DNA from: BJGV01 sp964194745
GTDB taxonomy: Bacteria; Pseudomonadota; Gammaproteobacteria; Burkholderiales; Nitrosomonadaceae
NCBI GenBank assembly: GCA_965248035.1
Contig: OZ252054.1
Span: 682,001 to 746,000, forward strand
DNA length: 64,000 bases
Reading direction: 5' to 3'
The notes beneath the pieces were generated by a model. That model was given only the letters and a program-made list of their open reading frames with translations, was not told where the DNA came from and ran no database searches. Numbering within the stretch: position 1 is the stretch's first letter; every line of letters begins with the position of its first letter. A program made the translations under genes and the position numbers. Positions 1 to 9,928 of the stretch are shown here, in pieces.

Positions 1-248
1 TGTGTACGTGCATGATAAGGCCTTTGGTTTTATCGCACATAATTGATCAATTGCTAGAACAATGAAATTGGACACACTTTTTTTAGATTTATCAGGCTCA
101 ACATATATGTATATCACTTCAGACATGCCGTAGTTCCTAGGTTGAACCAATAGAGGCAGACCGTTGCTAGGATAGAATACAGGTAGCAATAAGACCTGGC
201 ATGTATCTCAGAAAGATTACAGGAACCAATAATTTTATGAGGGTTGAA
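1..248. other. left edge, no gene recognised
   Basis: No convincing reading frame or RNA gene was seen here. The stretch is AT-rich and leads into the M48 peptidase gene; it may contain that gene's promoter, but I could not fix one. Confidence 0.4.
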
Positions 249-1061
249 ATGTTGAAAAAACTTTTGATCTTGTTGATGCTTGCTACATTAGCTGCCTGCC
301 AAACAGTCAATACGACTAGTAGCGGTAGGGTGGGTGTGAACCGCACACAGTGGATGTTCAGTGGCCTGTCTGAAAGGCAAGTGCAAGCCTCTGCAGCAAC
401 TGCCTACCAACAGGAGATAACTAAAGCACAGCAGCGAGGTGTGCTGAACAAAGATATGAAACAGTATGCGCGGGTCAAATCGATCGCAAATCGACTAATT
501 CCGCACACAGCAGTATTCCGTCCGGATGCGCTTAGCTGGGCTTGGGAAGTAAACGTTCAAAATAACGATCAACTCAATGCCTACTGCATGCCAGGTGGAA
601 AAATCATGGTCTACTCAGGAATTATACAGAAGCTAAATCTAAGTGATGATGAGCTTGCTGCAGTCATGGGTCACGAGATCGCCCATGCGCTTCGTGAGCA
701 CGGACGTGAGCGCATATCAGAACAGATGGCCGAACAAGCTATCGTGGGTGTGGGTGCTGCTGCACTGGGACTGAGCGAAGAGAGTGCTAACTTAGCAGGT
801 ATGGTTGCAAATGTGACTTTTGGTTTACCGCATAGCCGTACTCACGAAACCGAAGCAGATTTAATGGGCCTTGAGTTGATGGCACGTGCTGGATACAATC
901 CAAATGCGGCTGTGAGCGTGTGGAGAAAGATGAGTGAAGCTACCAAGGGTAACTTACCAGAATTCCTTAGCACCCACCCGTCTAGCTCATCACGTATTCG
1001 AAACATCAGACTGAATGTGCCAAGAGTGATGCCTTTATATCAAGCGGCAAAAAAAGCTTAG
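249..1061 (+). CDS. M48-family zinc metalloprotease, lipoprotein
   Basis: A periplasmic, membrane-anchored metalloprotease of the LoiP/YcaL/BepA kind, likely acting in envelope protein quality control. Starting at 249 gives 270 aa with a lipoprotein signal: basic MLKK start, hydrophobic stretch, and lipobox LAAC with Cys at residue 17. An upstream in-frame start at 201 would put 16 extra residues before this signal and is less likely. The zinc motif HEIAH is at residues 142-146 with the downstream glutamate ligand in ETEAD near residue 202, the usual M48 spacing. No TPR domain follows, so it resembles the short LoiP-like form. It stands alone; the next gene is about 170 bp downstream. The family is secure, the substrate is unknown. 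Confidence 0.9.
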   Translation: MLKKLLILLMLATLAACQTVNTTSSGRVGVNRTQWMFSGLSERQVQASAATAYQQEITKAQQRGVLNKDMKQYARVKSIANRLIPHTAVFRPDALSWAWEVNVQNNDQLNAYCMPGGKIMVYSGIIQKLNLSDDELAAVMGHEIAHALREHGRERISEQMAEQAIVGVGAAALGLSEESANLAGMVANVTFGLPHSRTHETEADLMGLELMARAGYNPNAAVSVWRKMSEATKGNLPEFLSTHPSSSSRIRNIRLNVPRVMPLYQAAKKA

Positions 1062-1235
1062 CCAGAAACCCAAAACAACTTATAGCCAGAGTTTAGAAAA
1101 ATATAATTTATCATTTGAAAAACTACTCGATTATTTGTAGTATGCATATAATGTATCTATGAATGTATCTATGAAATTACCCAACCATGTACATATTAGA
1201 ATCAGATTAAGAATTTAAAACTAAGATTCCAGGTT

Positions 1236-1670
1236 ATGCCATGGTACGTAAACATCTTAGGAATAACTACCCATAGAGCTAACACAAGCAATTCAAGTTT
1301 TTTCAAGAATGTCCAGGAGAAAGTTATACCCCACACACACTTAAACCACAACCATGTTCATGGCATTAAATGCGGACATACAGCAATCCGTCATGGAGAT
1401 CATGTTGATTACCTACACGATGGTCATTTACATCATCAAGGTAAGAATGAGGTAATTGAAGAACATGTTTTGGCGGTGGCTGCCACCAATCCTGCTACAT
1501 GTACAGGTGGTCACGCGTGTAATGACCACCCGTCTGATCACGTACATGACTCTGGGTGCGACCATGAAGCGGTCCCACATGGAGATCACGTCGATTACCT
1601 TGTGGATGGCCACTTACATTACCAACACAATGGTCATTGCGACAACCATGGCCCCGTCTTCTTCGGATAA
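1236..1670 (+). CDS. histidine-rich putative metal-binding protein
   Basis: A short protein with two copies of a motif built on CGH/CDH followed by HGDHVDYL and DGHLHY/H (about residues 45-70 and 108-132), joined by a His/Cys-rich linker. The density of His, Asp and Cys points to binding of zinc, nickel or another metal; no enzymatic domain is visible. I recall short conserved bacterial proteins with this repeat, often misnamed as transporters. The start is doubtful: ATG 1236 gives 144 aa with an unconserved-looking N-terminus, while an AGGAGA ribosome-binding site at 1315-1320 precedes an ATA codon at 1326, just before the His-rich part begins. The true product may therefore be about 114 aa. 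Confidence 0.6.
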   Translation: MPWYVNILGITTHRANTSNSSFFKNVQEKVIPHTHLNHNHVHGIKCGHTAIRHGDHVDYLHDGHLHHQGKNEVIEEHVLAVAATNPATCTGGHACNDHPSDHVHDSGCDHEAVPHGDHVDYLVDGHLHYQHNGHCDNHGPVFFG

Positions 1671-1791
1671 CTCTTCGATTCAATTTTTAGTCAAGAGGAA
1701 AGCCTCTTCCATGAAGAGCTTTAACCCTCGTGCAGGCCTATACCGAACGCCCCTCTTTCAGGCACATATATAGGGGTACATAATAAAAGTC

Positions 1792-1974
1792 ATGAGTATA
1801 ATTCGCCTGGGTTTATTATTAGTTATAATTTCTATGTTATCAGGTTGCTGCTGTCTTTGGTATGTAGAGGTAGAAGAACCTAGCGTTTTTAGCGGACACA
1901 AAATGAAAGGAAAGAACCAAACGATACAAAATTCAATCGATAAGGAGAAAGATGCTAAAGAAGAATCGAAGTAA
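1792..1974 (+). CDS. small putative lipoprotein
   Basis: 60 aa. The N-terminus has a hydrophobic segment ending in LSGC, a good lipobox with Cys at about residue 19, followed by more cysteines and then a short charged Lys/Glu-rich tail. This suggests a small secreted lipoprotein anchored in the inner or outer membrane. No domain was recognised. It follows the His-rich gene in the same direction at about 120 bp, so joint transcription is possible but not shown. Confidence 0.5.
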   Translation: MSIIRLGLLLVIISMLSGCCCLWYVEVEEPSVFSGHKMKGKNQTIQNSIDKEKDAKEESK

Positions 1975-2038
1975 ATTTTCTACTCCTACTCTTTATCATT
2001 CCTATTTATATCTTGTAAGACACTGAAAAATAGCCATA

Positions 2039-3079
2039 TCAGTCAAGTATTTTCCAGATCATGCTTCCCCCGGCTCGTAATGGAACCAACGCTTTCCCCG
2101 CAAATTCTAGTTCCATGGGCACGTCCCAGTTTTCTTTTATCAGAGTAATACTGTCTTTATTGCGCGGTAATTTGTAAAAATCTGCGCCGAAGCAACTACC
2201 AAAGGCGTCTAATTTTTCTAGGGCACCTGCCTGCTCGAATACTTCTGCATAAAGTTCAATAGCTGTATGAGAAGTGTAGATACCTGCACAACCACAATCA
2301 GATTCCTTGGCGTCTTTAGAATGGGGAGCGCTGTCGGTGCCGAGAAAAAATTTTGGATTGCCGCTGATAGCGGCTTCGATCAGGGCAAGGTGATGAATTT
2401 CACGCTTCAGCACTGGCAAACAATAGTAATGCGGATGAATTCCACCCTGAAAAATAGCATTGCGGTTGAGAAGCAAGTGATGAGCAGTAATGGTTGCGCC
2501 AATATTTCCTGATGTTCCTTTAACAAATTCTACCGCTTCTTTGGTAGTAATGTGTTCAAATACGACTCTCAATTCTGGAAAACGCTGAGTTATTGGAATT
2601 AGCACTCTATCAATAAAAATCTTTTCTTTATCGAAAACGTCTACCTTGGTGTCATTTACTTCACCATGCACTAGCAACGGCATACTTTCCTGCTCCATAA
2701 TTTCGAGTATGGCAAAACACTTGGCTATATCGGTAACTCCTGTATCGGAATAAGTAGTAGCGCAGGCAGGGTAAAATTTCACACCATGTATCATGCCGCT
2801 TGCCTTAGCTTTAGCAATTTCAGAAATTTTAGTATTGTCAGTAAGATATAGCGTCATCAACGGCTCGAAGTGCATTTGTATATTTGCTGGCAGAGCAGCA
2901 AGAATACGTTCGCTATACGCTAACGCTATTTCGGTTGTCACTACTGGTGGGTTGAGATTGGGCATCACGATAGCTCGGGCAAAGCGCCTCACAGTGTCAG
3001 GTAACACTGCACGCATTTGCTCGCCATCTCGCAGATGCAAATGCAAATCATCGGGGCGAGTAAGAGTCAGAGTGGTCAA
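2039..3079 (-). CDS. pyrC: dihydroorotase (type II)
   Basis: Catalyses reversible cyclisation of N-carbamoyl-aspartate to dihydroorotate, step 3 of de novo pyrimidine synthesis, in the cytosol. At 346 aa it has the length of the E. coli-type homodimeric enzyme. Metal ligands are visible in order: HLHLRDG (residues 12-18), the lysine of VKFYPA near residue 100 that becomes carboxylated, HGEV near 138, HITT near 176, and the catalytic Asp in GTDSAPH near 248. It is a single gene on the minus strand, convergent with the small lipoprotein gene. No other pyrimidine gene is adjacent. Confidence 0.97.
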   Translation of the reverse strand: MTTLTLTRPDDLHLHLRDGEQMRAVLPDTVRRFARAIVMPNLNPPVVTTEIALAYSERILAALPANIQMHFEPLMTLYLTDNTKISEIAKAKASGMIHGVKFYPACATTYSDTGVTDIAKCFAILEIMEQESMPLLVHGEVNDTKVDVFDKEKIFIDRVLIPITQRFPELRVVFEHITTKEAVEFVKGTSGNIGATITAHHLLLNRNAIFQGGIHPHYYCLPVLKREIHHLALIEAAISGNPKFFLGTDSAPHSKDAKESDCGCAGIYTSHTAIELYAEVFEQAGALEKLDAFGSCFGADFYKLPRNKDSITLIKENWDVPMELEFAGKALVPLRAGGSMIWKILD

Positions 3080-3365
3080 GATTGTGTATGCCGAAATCGT
3101 TTCTATTGCGAACTAGAATTGTACTCTAGCATGGCATTAGTTTATAGACTTCGAATTCCTGCATACATTGTAAAATTATTGTTCTTTAACCTAGCCCAAA
3201 GCATCATTAACTGACTCGCTCCTCTCGGGCGCCATAAGATGAAACCAATTTTTGTACTGAAATTAGGAATGACTACTTGCTCTTTTTACCTGGGTAAACC
3301 CTTCCTTGACGAAGGAGACGGGTCTGACTACCATTGCTGCCAGAAGCTCATCATTGGACCCAATA

Positions 3366-3929
3366 ATGCTAGAAACTAAAACTTATAGTCATGAAGACTT
3401 AGCTCCGGAGTTACAAACTTCTGGTTGGCTCAATACGCCGCAATCAATCACACTTACTTCATTACGCGGCAAAGTAATTGTACTCCATTCTTTCCAAATG
3501 CTCTGTCCAGGTTGCGTACAAGTTGGTATTCCACAGGCACAAAAAATATACGAGGAGTTCGACCCAAAGAAGGTTGCAGTGATCGGTCTACATACTGTCT
3601 TTGAACATCATTCTGTGATGGGTCGTGACGCGCTTGAAGTATTTGTTCACGAATACCGGCTTCGCTTTCCGATTGGTATCGATAAGTACGATGATCATCA
3701 GCAAAGACTGCCGCTAACCATGCACGCATATCAGATGCAGGGAACCCCAACACTTATTCTGATCGATAAGGCTGGTAAACTGCGTTTACATAAGTTCGGT
3801 CATATAAGCGACCTAACGCTTGGATTCTCGATTGGAACGTTACTTTCCGAAAAAACTATATCCACAGAAACGCCCATAGAATCACAAATCAATGATGCTA
3901 ATTGTGATAAAAATGGGTGCAGTGTCTGA
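3366..3929 (+). CDS. thioredoxin-fold (redoxin/TlpA-like) protein
   Basis: A peroxiredoxin/TlpA-type thioredoxin-fold protein of about 187 aa. The active-site motif CPGC is present in the context FQMLCPGC, after a strand reading LRGKVIVLHSF; the cis-Pro segment QGTPTLILID lies about 90 residues later. An extra CDKNGC near the C-terminus could be a second redox or metal site. No signal peptide is seen, so it probably works in the cytoplasm. The start is uncertain: the frame is open from a TTG at 3306, but family similarity begins soon after ATG 3366. It lies between pyrC and ilvA without an obvious operon. Confidence 0.75.
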   Translation: MLETKTYSHEDLAPELQTSGWLNTPQSITLTSLRGKVIVLHSFQMLCPGCVQVGIPQAQKIYEEFDPKKVAVIGLHTVFEHHSVMGRDALEVFVHEYRLRFPIGIDKYDDHQQRLPLTMHAYQMQGTPTLILIDKAGKLRLHKFGHISDLTLGFSIGTLLSEKTISTETPIESQINDANCDKNGCSV

Positions 3930-3996
3930 GTTGAAAATGCCTAAAATTTTAAGAAATTCTAAAATTCGATACGTACATATGAGAATTCTACCTTCT

Positions 3997-5508
3997 CTAC
4001 CCGAGGAACAACTTATATGCTGGGTTTTTACTCTCATCCCAATAACGGTAGCCGAGTTGATTAAGGAATGCCTTGAAATCAGTCTGTTCTCCAGGTGGCA
4101 CTTCCATACCAACTAGCACACGACCGTAATCAGTACCATGATTACGGTAGTGGAATAAGCTTATGTTCCAGTGATGGCTCATACTATTTAGAAACTTCAT
4201 TAGCGCACCGGGGCGAGCAGGAAACTCAAAGCGATAAAGAATTTCATTTTTCACTCCGCCAGCACGCCCCCCAACTAGATGGCGTATATGTAGTTTTGCC
4301 ATTTCATTATCACTAAGATCCTCAGTACACAAACCATTTTTTTCTAGGTTTTTAATCAATCTTTCTGTCTCATTACGGTTACGCACTGATACACCGACAA
4401 ATACATGCGCTTCTTTCGGATCAGCGTATCTATAATTAAATTCAGTAATGCTTTTCGTTCCTAGCATGGTACAAAACTTCTTGAAGCTACCAGGTTTCTC
4501 GGGAATGGTTACGGACATCACCGCTTCACGCTGCTCACCTAATTCTGCTCGTTCAGAAACATGTCGTAACCGATCAAAATTCATATTAGCGCCAGAAGTA
4601 ACTGCTACCAAAGTTTTATCGCGAAATTTCTCTCGATTGGCGTATACCTTAGCACCAGCAACGGAAAGTGCCCCCGCGGGCTCCAACATAACGCGTGTGT
4701 CTTCAAACACATCCTTAATTGCAGCGCAAATGGCATCGGTATCAACCAGTACGATTTCATCTACTAATTTGCGACAAAGGCGGAAGGTTTCTTTACCCAC
4801 TTGCTTAATCGCTACACCATCAGCGAATAGCCCTACTTGAGCAAGTTTAACGCGGCGCCCTTTTTTTAGTGACTGGTACATGGCATCTGCATCAATAGGT
4901 TCTACCCCAATGATCTTTATTTCCAGATGCAATCTTTTCACATAAGAAGCTATGCCAGAAATAAGTCCACCACCGCCTACTGGCACAAATACAGCATGGA
5001 TGGGTCCAGTGTGTTGACGTAGGATTTCTATACCTATAGTGCCCTGCCCGGCAATAATGTCAGGATCATCATATGGGTGAACGAAGGTTACTCGTTTCTG
5101 TGTTGAGAGTTTCAGTGCGCGAGCATAGGCTTCATCATAGGAGTCTCCATGAAGAAGTATGGTTGCGCCATAAGCTTCAACCGCTTGCATCTTAATTTGT
5201 GGTGTGGTGACAGGCATTACGATTGTGGCTTGACAATTTAGTCGCTGTGCCACTAATGCCACTCCCTGCGCATGATTGCCCGCAGAGGCCGTTATCACGC
5301 CACGTTTAAGCATCTCGGGAGAAAGTTTGATCATTTTATTATAGGCACCACGCAGCTTAAATGAGAAGACCTGCTGCATGTCCTCACGCTTCAGTAGTAA
5401 CCGATTGTTCATGCGCTCAGACAAGCTGGGTGCAAATTCTAATGGGCTTTCTATCGCTACGTCATAAACTTGAGCGGTAAGAATTCTTTCTAGATAATCG
5501 TTTTTCAT
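3997..5508 (-). CDS. ilvA: threonine ammonia-lyase, biosynthetic
   Basis: PLP enzyme that deaminates threonine to 2-oxobutanoate, the first committed step of isoleucine synthesis. The PLP-binding lysine is in SFKLRGAYNK (Lys51), and the glycine loop that holds the PLP phosphate reads VGGGGLISG near residue 178. At 503 aa it has the catalytic half plus two C-terminal ACT-like regulatory modules (about residues 325-400 and 420-500), as in the isoleucine-inhibited biosynthetic enzyme rather than the short catabolic form. It is monocistronic here and divergent from rpiA. Confidence 0.96.
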   Translation of the reverse strand: MKNDYLERILTAQVYDVAIESPLEFAPSLSERMNNRLLLKREDMQQVFSFKLRGAYNKMIKLSPEMLKRGVITASAGNHAQGVALVAQRLNCQATIVMPVTTPQIKMQAVEAYGATILLHGDSYDEAYARALKLSTQKRVTFVHPYDDPDIIAGQGTIGIEILRQHTGPIHAVFVPVGGGGLISGIASYVKRLHLEIKIIGVEPIDADAMYQSLKKGRRVKLAQVGLFADGVAIKQVGKETFRLCRKLVDEIVLVDTDAICAAIKDVFEDTRVMLEPAGALSVAGAKVYANREKFRDKTLVAVTSGANMNFDRLRHVSERAELGEQREAVMSVTIPEKPGSFKKFCTMLGTKSITEFNYRYADPKEAHVFVGVSVRNRNETERLIKNLEKNGLCTEDLSDNEMAKLHIRHLVGGRAGGVKNEILYRFEFPARPGALMKFLNSMSHHWNISLFHYRNHGTDYGRVLVGMEVPPGEQTDFKAFLNQLGYRYWDESKNPAYKLFLG

Positions 5509-5649
5509 ATATACGTAAATTTAAAGAATCATAATCTTTGAAGAATTTTAGCATGCTAGGAGACATGCTTAGTATACGAGTTAATTGTTAAAATCTGCAG
5601 ATAGAGCTATTCTAATAACTAAGACATACTATTTATGCACAGAGATACT

Positions 5650-6315
5650 ATGGCCCAGACACAGGATGAACAAAAACGTGCGGTTGCCCAGGCCGCCATC
5701 CAACACGTTCCTATTGGTAGTATCGTAGGCGTAGGGACTGGCTCTACTGCAAATTATTTTATAGACGAACTGGCCAAGATCAAGCATAAAATTGAAGGCG
5801 CAGTAGCAAGTTCTGAGAGCACGGCCCAGCGACTCAGAGACCACCATATTGAGGTGCTGAATTTGAATAACGTCGGTGAGCTACCTGTGTATATAGATGG
5901 GTCGGATGAAATTACCGAGCACCTACACATGATAAAGGGTGGAGGAGGGGCGTTAACACGAGAAAAAATTGTTGCTGCAACAGCAAAAAAATTCGTTTGT
6001 GTTGCCGATCAGAGCAAGCTGGTTGAGGTGCTTGGCACATTCCCGATACCAGTAGAAGTGATCCCGATGGCGCGTAGTTATGTTGCACGTGAGATAGTAC
6101 AACTAGGTGGGTATCCTGTTCTACGTCAAGGATTTATTACCGACAATGGAAACGTGATCCTAGATATACATGGTTTGCAAATTCTGAACCCGGTTGAGCT
6201 AGAGACAAAACTCAACCAAATAACTGGTATCGTGACAAACGGTCTGTTCGCAAGGCGTGGTGCTAACGTGTTGCTACTTGGCACCGACAACGGTATTCGT
6301 ACGATAGATATCTAA
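5650..6315 (+). CDS. rpiA: ribose-5-phosphate isomerase A
   Basis: Interconverts ribose-5-phosphate and ribulose-5-phosphate in the non-oxidative pentose phosphate pathway. Family motifs are intact: VGVGTGSTANYFIDEL near the N-terminus, SSEST, DGSDEI with the substrate-binding Asp, and KGGGGALTREK with the catalytic region following. Starting at ATG 5650 gives 221 aa and aligns with the usual N-terminus (MAQTQDEQKRAV); an in-frame ATG at 5635 would add five residues. It is divergent from ilvA. Confidence 0.95.
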   Translation: MAQTQDEQKRAVAQAAIQHVPIGSIVGVGTGSTANYFIDELAKIKHKIEGAVASSESTAQRLRDHHIEVLNLNNVGELPVYIDGSDEITEHLHMIKGGGGALTREKIVAATAKKFVCVADQSKLVEVLGTFPIPVEVIPMARSYVAREIVQLGGYPVLRQGFITDNGNVILDIHGLQILNPVELETKLNQITGIVTNGLFARRGANVLLLGTDNGIRTIDI

Positions 6316-6390
6316 TTCGAGTAATAGCAAAACTGTCACAATCCACACATATTGTAAAAATAATTTTTTTGAATAATCTAAAGGTGTGAA

Positions 6391-7098
6391 ATGGGAACCA
6401 GAAAACACATATCTAAACAATTCGATGCCGATCTTAAGTCAGTACAAATGAACGTACTGCAAATGGGTGGGTTGGTTGAAGAGCAGATCGAGCACGCAGT
6501 AAAGGCACTTACCACTGCTAATAAAGATTTGATGGAGCAGGTTGTGGTTGATGATCACCGTGTTAATGAGATGGAAGTATCGATTGATGAAATTTGCAGT
6601 CAGATCATTGCACGCCGACAGCCTACTGCCAATGATCTACGTATGATCATAATGGTAATCAAGATTATTACTGATCTTGAGCGCATGGGAGATGAGGCGG
6701 CGAAAATCGCACGTATGGCACAACTAATATATGCCGATGACCGAATGAATAAACCACGCTTTATTGAGATTAGACATGTCGCAAATATCGCAATGGAAAT
6801 GCTGCGAAAATCTCTGGATGCTTTCGCACGTCTTGATGTAGTAGAAGCAGCTCAAGTTGCCCGTCAAGATGAACTAGTAGACGAAGAGTTCCGTTCTATA
6901 ATTCGGCAGCTTGTCACTTTCATGATGGAAGATCCACGTAATATTTCTTCTTCGATAGAAATTCTGTTTGCAGCAAAAGCGATTGAGCGCATCGGTGATC
7001 ACGCAAAGAATATGTCTGAATATGTGATTTATTTGGTCAAGGGTAAAGATGTACGTCATGTGGGCATCAAGGAGATCGAGCGCGTGGTTCAGAAATAA
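6391..7098 (+). CDS. phoU: phosphate-specific transport system regulator PhoU
   Basis: 235 aa, all-helical, with the two PhoU three-helix repeats each carrying a metal-binding signature: EMEVSIDE...DLERMGDEAAKIA in the first half and IERIGDHAKNMSEY in the second. PhoU dampens the PhoR-PhoB phosphate-starvation response and restrains the Pst transporter. In many genomes phoU closes a pstSCAB operon; here no pst gene is adjacent, so the operon must lie elsewhere or be split. Confidence 0.94.
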   Translation: MGTRKHISKQFDADLKSVQMNVLQMGGLVEEQIEHAVKALTTANKDLMEQVVVDDHRVNEMEVSIDEICSQIIARRQPTANDLRMIIMVIKIITDLERMGDEAAKIARMAQLIYADDRMNKPRFIEIRHVANIAMEMLRKSLDAFARLDVVEAAQVARQDELVDEEFRSIIRQLVTFMMEDPRNISSSIEILFAAKAIERIGDHAKNMSEYVIYLVKGKDVRHVGIKEIERVVQK

Positions 7099-7251
7099 GT
7101 AGTCTAGATTCTGATATATAGAGCCTGTTTGATACTATAGTGGACTAATCATTTGCGCTCTATATTTACGCTAGTAAAAATTGGTAAGCAGAGTTAATAT
7201 GGAACCTAATCCACATTTTAAGAACACTTAAGAAACGGTAACGAGGTAATT

Positions 7252-7524
7252 TTGACTACCACAATTCCAACAACTTCTCGCGATTACAACAATACACGGA
7301 TCATAGAGCGTCCTGATGGTTACTACTGGCAAGATGAAAGTGAAAAGGAATTTGGTCCCTTTGCCACCCTACTTGAAGCCATTCAAGACATTGAATACAA
7401 CGCTGACTCAGATTTCGAACCTGGTGAAACCCTAGAGCAGGCAGAAGATGAGATTGGTGTTTCTAGCTGGATCGATCATGAGACAGGAGAACCAGGTGAA
7501 GAATCGCCTCACCTTGAAGATTGA
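7252..7524 (+). CDS. conserved small acidic protein of unknown function
   Basis: 90 aa and strongly acidic. Contains a compact motif RPDGYYWQDE followed by FGPFATLLEAIQDI, which looks like a small folded beta-alpha module, and an acidic tail. The frame begins at TTG 7252 after a weak purine-rich site; no better in-frame ATG is present. I recall similar short proteins in betaproteobacteria but no assigned function. No neighbour suggests a role. Confidence 0.6.
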   Translation: MTTTIPTTSRDYNNTRIIERPDGYYWQDESEKEFGPFATLLEAIQDIEYNADSDFEPGETLEQAEDEIGVSSWIDHETGEPGEESPHLED

Positions 7525-7827
7525 TTAAATTTGTTTTGGTCCTGCACGATTTGCTTGAAGTACAAGGTATTTTCGAAAACTCTTGAATACAAACCAAGGA
7601 TCAAATCTGCTGACAAAAGTTACAAGCACTAAAATCGGAAAGTATCAAAATGGTTTCTTGGCAAATTGTGAACCAAGATCCCTTATTCTCTACACTGTGC
7701 ATTTGGATTGGAACAGCTTACCTTCACAACAAATACAGAAACTAAACTTTAGCTCAAACGGGCTTCATCGGTAGATACTGGCGAGCACCAATCCGTGATT
7801 AGTTTCACTTTATTTCTTTAAATTTTC
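7525..7827. other. gene-free interval before fumC
   Basis: About 300 bp with one 63-codon frame (7583-7774) that has no recognisable domain, no good ribosome-binding site and an atypical composition. I regard this as non-coding. No terminator hairpin was obvious. Confidence 0.4.
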
Positions 7828-9216
7828 ATGAACTGCCGCGAAGAACAAGATAGTATGGGCATGATGAAAGTGCCTGCCACAGCACTGTGGGGAGCACAAA
7901 CACAACGTTCCCTACAAAACTTCAAGATCTCAAACGAGAACATGCCATTAGCGCTAATACATGCGCTTGCCTTGGTAAAACGTGTTACTGCAAAAGTGAA
8001 TCACGATGTGGGCTTGCTCAACAAGGCTAGCGCTACTGCCATTATCCAAGCCGCTGATGAAGTAATAGAGGGCCTCCATGAAGCCGAGTTCCCATTGGTA
8101 GTATGGCAGACCGGATCTGGTACGCAAACAAACATGAATATGAATGAAGTGCTAGCAAACCGCGCTTCCGAACTACTCGGTGGTAAGCGCGGCGCGGCAC
8201 GCAAGATTCACCCTAACGATGACGTAAACAAGGGGCAATCGTCTAACGATGTGTTTCCAACAGCAATGCATGTGGCAGCAATGCAAACTATTGAACATCA
8301 GCTTAAACCTGCTATTCGTGCATTACGACAAACTCTTGCCGCCAAAGTGAAAGAATTTTCTAGCGTCATCAAAATTGGACGCACCCATTTGCAAGATGCG
8401 ACTCCACTTACTCTAGGACAGGAATTCTCGGGTTATATTTCGCAACTTGACCACGGGATAAATCACCTAAATTCATCTCTCCCACATTTGTGTGAGCTGG
8501 CACTTGGCGGTACAGCTGTAGGTACCGGTTTAAATACTCACATTGAATTCTCCACACGGACAACAGCAGAATTAGCAAAGTTAACTGGCCTCCCGTTCAC
8601 CACCGCACCCAATAAATTCGAGGCACTGGCTGCAAATGATGCGCTAGTAAATGCACATGGTGCACTGAAAACCATTGCGGCATCTTTGATGAAAATTGCA
8701 AATGATATTCGCTGGCTTTCTTCTGGACCTCGCTGCGGTATTGGTGAACTGAAAATTCCAGAGAATGAACCGGGCAGCTCCATAATGCCGGGCAAGGTCA
8801 ACCCTACTCAATCAGAGGCAATGATCATGCTATGCTGCCAAGTAATGGGCAACGATGTGGCTATCAATATGGGTGGAGCTATGGGGAATTTTGAGCTCAA
8901 CGTGATGAGACCACTTATAATTCACAATTTCCTACAAAGTGTCCGCCTGCTCTCAGATGGCGTAATGAGCTTTAATTGCAATTGTGCGGCAGGGATAACA
9001 GCTAATGTTGAGCATATCCACAAGTTAATGAGTAATTCTCTAATGCTAGTAACAGCGCTCAGCCCTCACATTGGCTACGACAAAGCGGCTGAAATTGCCA
9101 AAAAAGCATACCGTGAAGGTACATCGTTAAAAGAAGCAGCGATTGCATCAGGTCTTGTCACAGCAGAACAATTCGAAATATGGATAAGACCGGAGGATAT
9201 GGTAAATAGTAAGTAG
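7828..9216 (+). CDS. fumC: fumarate hydratase class II
   Basis: Iron-independent fumarase of the TCA cycle (fumarate to L-malate), member of the aspartase/fumarase superfamily. 462 aa, the usual length. Motifs: GSGTQTNMNMNEV near residue 100, the catalytic region GRTHLQDATP near 188, and the superfamily signature GSSIMPGKVNP near 316-326. A single gene; regulation is not evident from the sequence. Confidence 0.97.
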   Translation: MNCREEQDSMGMMKVPATALWGAQTQRSLQNFKISNENMPLALIHALALVKRVTAKVNHDVGLLNKASATAIIQAADEVIEGLHEAEFPLVVWQTGSGTQTNMNMNEVLANRASELLGGKRGAARKIHPNDDVNKGQSSNDVFPTAMHVAAMQTIEHQLKPAIRALRQTLAAKVKEFSSVIKIGRTHLQDATPLTLGQEFSGYISQLDHGINHLNSSLPHLCELALGGTAVGTGLNTHIEFSTRTTAELAKLTGLPFTTAPNKFEALAANDALVNAHGALKTIAASLMKIANDIRWLSSGPRCGIGELKIPENEPGSSIMPGKVNPTQSEAMIMLCCQVMGNDVAINMGGAMGNFELNVMRPLIIHNFLQSVRLLSDGVMSFNCNCAAGITANVEHIHKLMSNSLMLVTALSPHIGYDKAAEIAKKAYREGTSLKEAAIASGLVTAEQFEIWIRPEDMVNSK

Positions 9217-9673
9217 GAAAGAATTAAAATCCGATACACTTAGATTTCTCAGTTGCTCTTACCAGTCCCATCCGAATCCTATATTAAATGATCAGCATTG
9301 TAGATTACTATGCGGTACGCTGGGATATGCTCCGCAGCACAAGTTATCGAAGATGAGTGGGCGATGATCCAGCACCTACCCACCATGAAGAAATATTACT
9401 ACTAACATACCTTCATTTCTTTAGAAAAATTCCGATACATTGTAAACAAACTATTGAGTGACAATAGGCCGCTAGCGCAAGGTACTATCCTAGAAATACT
9501 CAGTGAAAAATTGTCTCTCATGGCCACCTAAGGTTTGCAAGTACTCATAGTTTAATAACGTCAAGATAATAAAATTGGGGAATAAATGACCGTGTGCTTG
9601 AACTTTATGTATACACTGATTCTGGTATATTGCATGTTCTGATGTACTACACCTACATACCGAGGATAAGACG
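9217..9673. other. gene-free interval
   Basis: About 457 bp without a frame I can support on either strand. It may hold decayed coding sequence, since short open stretches are broken by frequent stops, but nothing recognisable remains. A promoter for the downstream 84-aa gene probably lies near 9590-9660. Confidence 0.35.
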
Positions 9674-9928
9674 ATGCGTCATACACTAAAAGAACAAGAC
9701 ACCTCCATGTTGCTCGCCGAAATTGAAATACTTATGAGCGAACGTCAAAACTTGCTCAAAACGACCGGTGCAGCAGCAGTGTTCATCGCCAATCTAGACT
9801 GTAGCAAGTTGCCAGAAGGAACTTACGAAGCGGCTGAGATGCCGTCCAACTGCTTGAATGACCTTTCTGAAGAGACCTTGCGCGATGCGCTAGAAAAGGT
9901 AAAAGCAGAATTGGCCCCCGACGAATGA
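9674..9928 (+). CDS. small hypothetical protein, coupled to patatin gene
   Basis: 84 aa, helical and charged, with EIEILMSERQNLLKTTG in the first half and SEETLRDALEKVKAE near the end. No known domain recognised. Its stop overlaps the start of the patatin-like gene by 4 bp (ATGA at 9925-9928), so the two are almost certainly translated together and may work together. Confidence 0.65.
   Translation: MRHTLKEQDTSMLLAEIEILMSERQNLLKTTGAAAVFIANLDCSKLPEGTYEAAEMPSNCLNDLSEETLRDALEKVKAELAPDE

Noticed and set aside
7583..7774. 63-codon open frame as a gene
   Set aside because: No ribosome-binding site, no recognisable domain, atypical composition, and the region otherwise looks intergenic.
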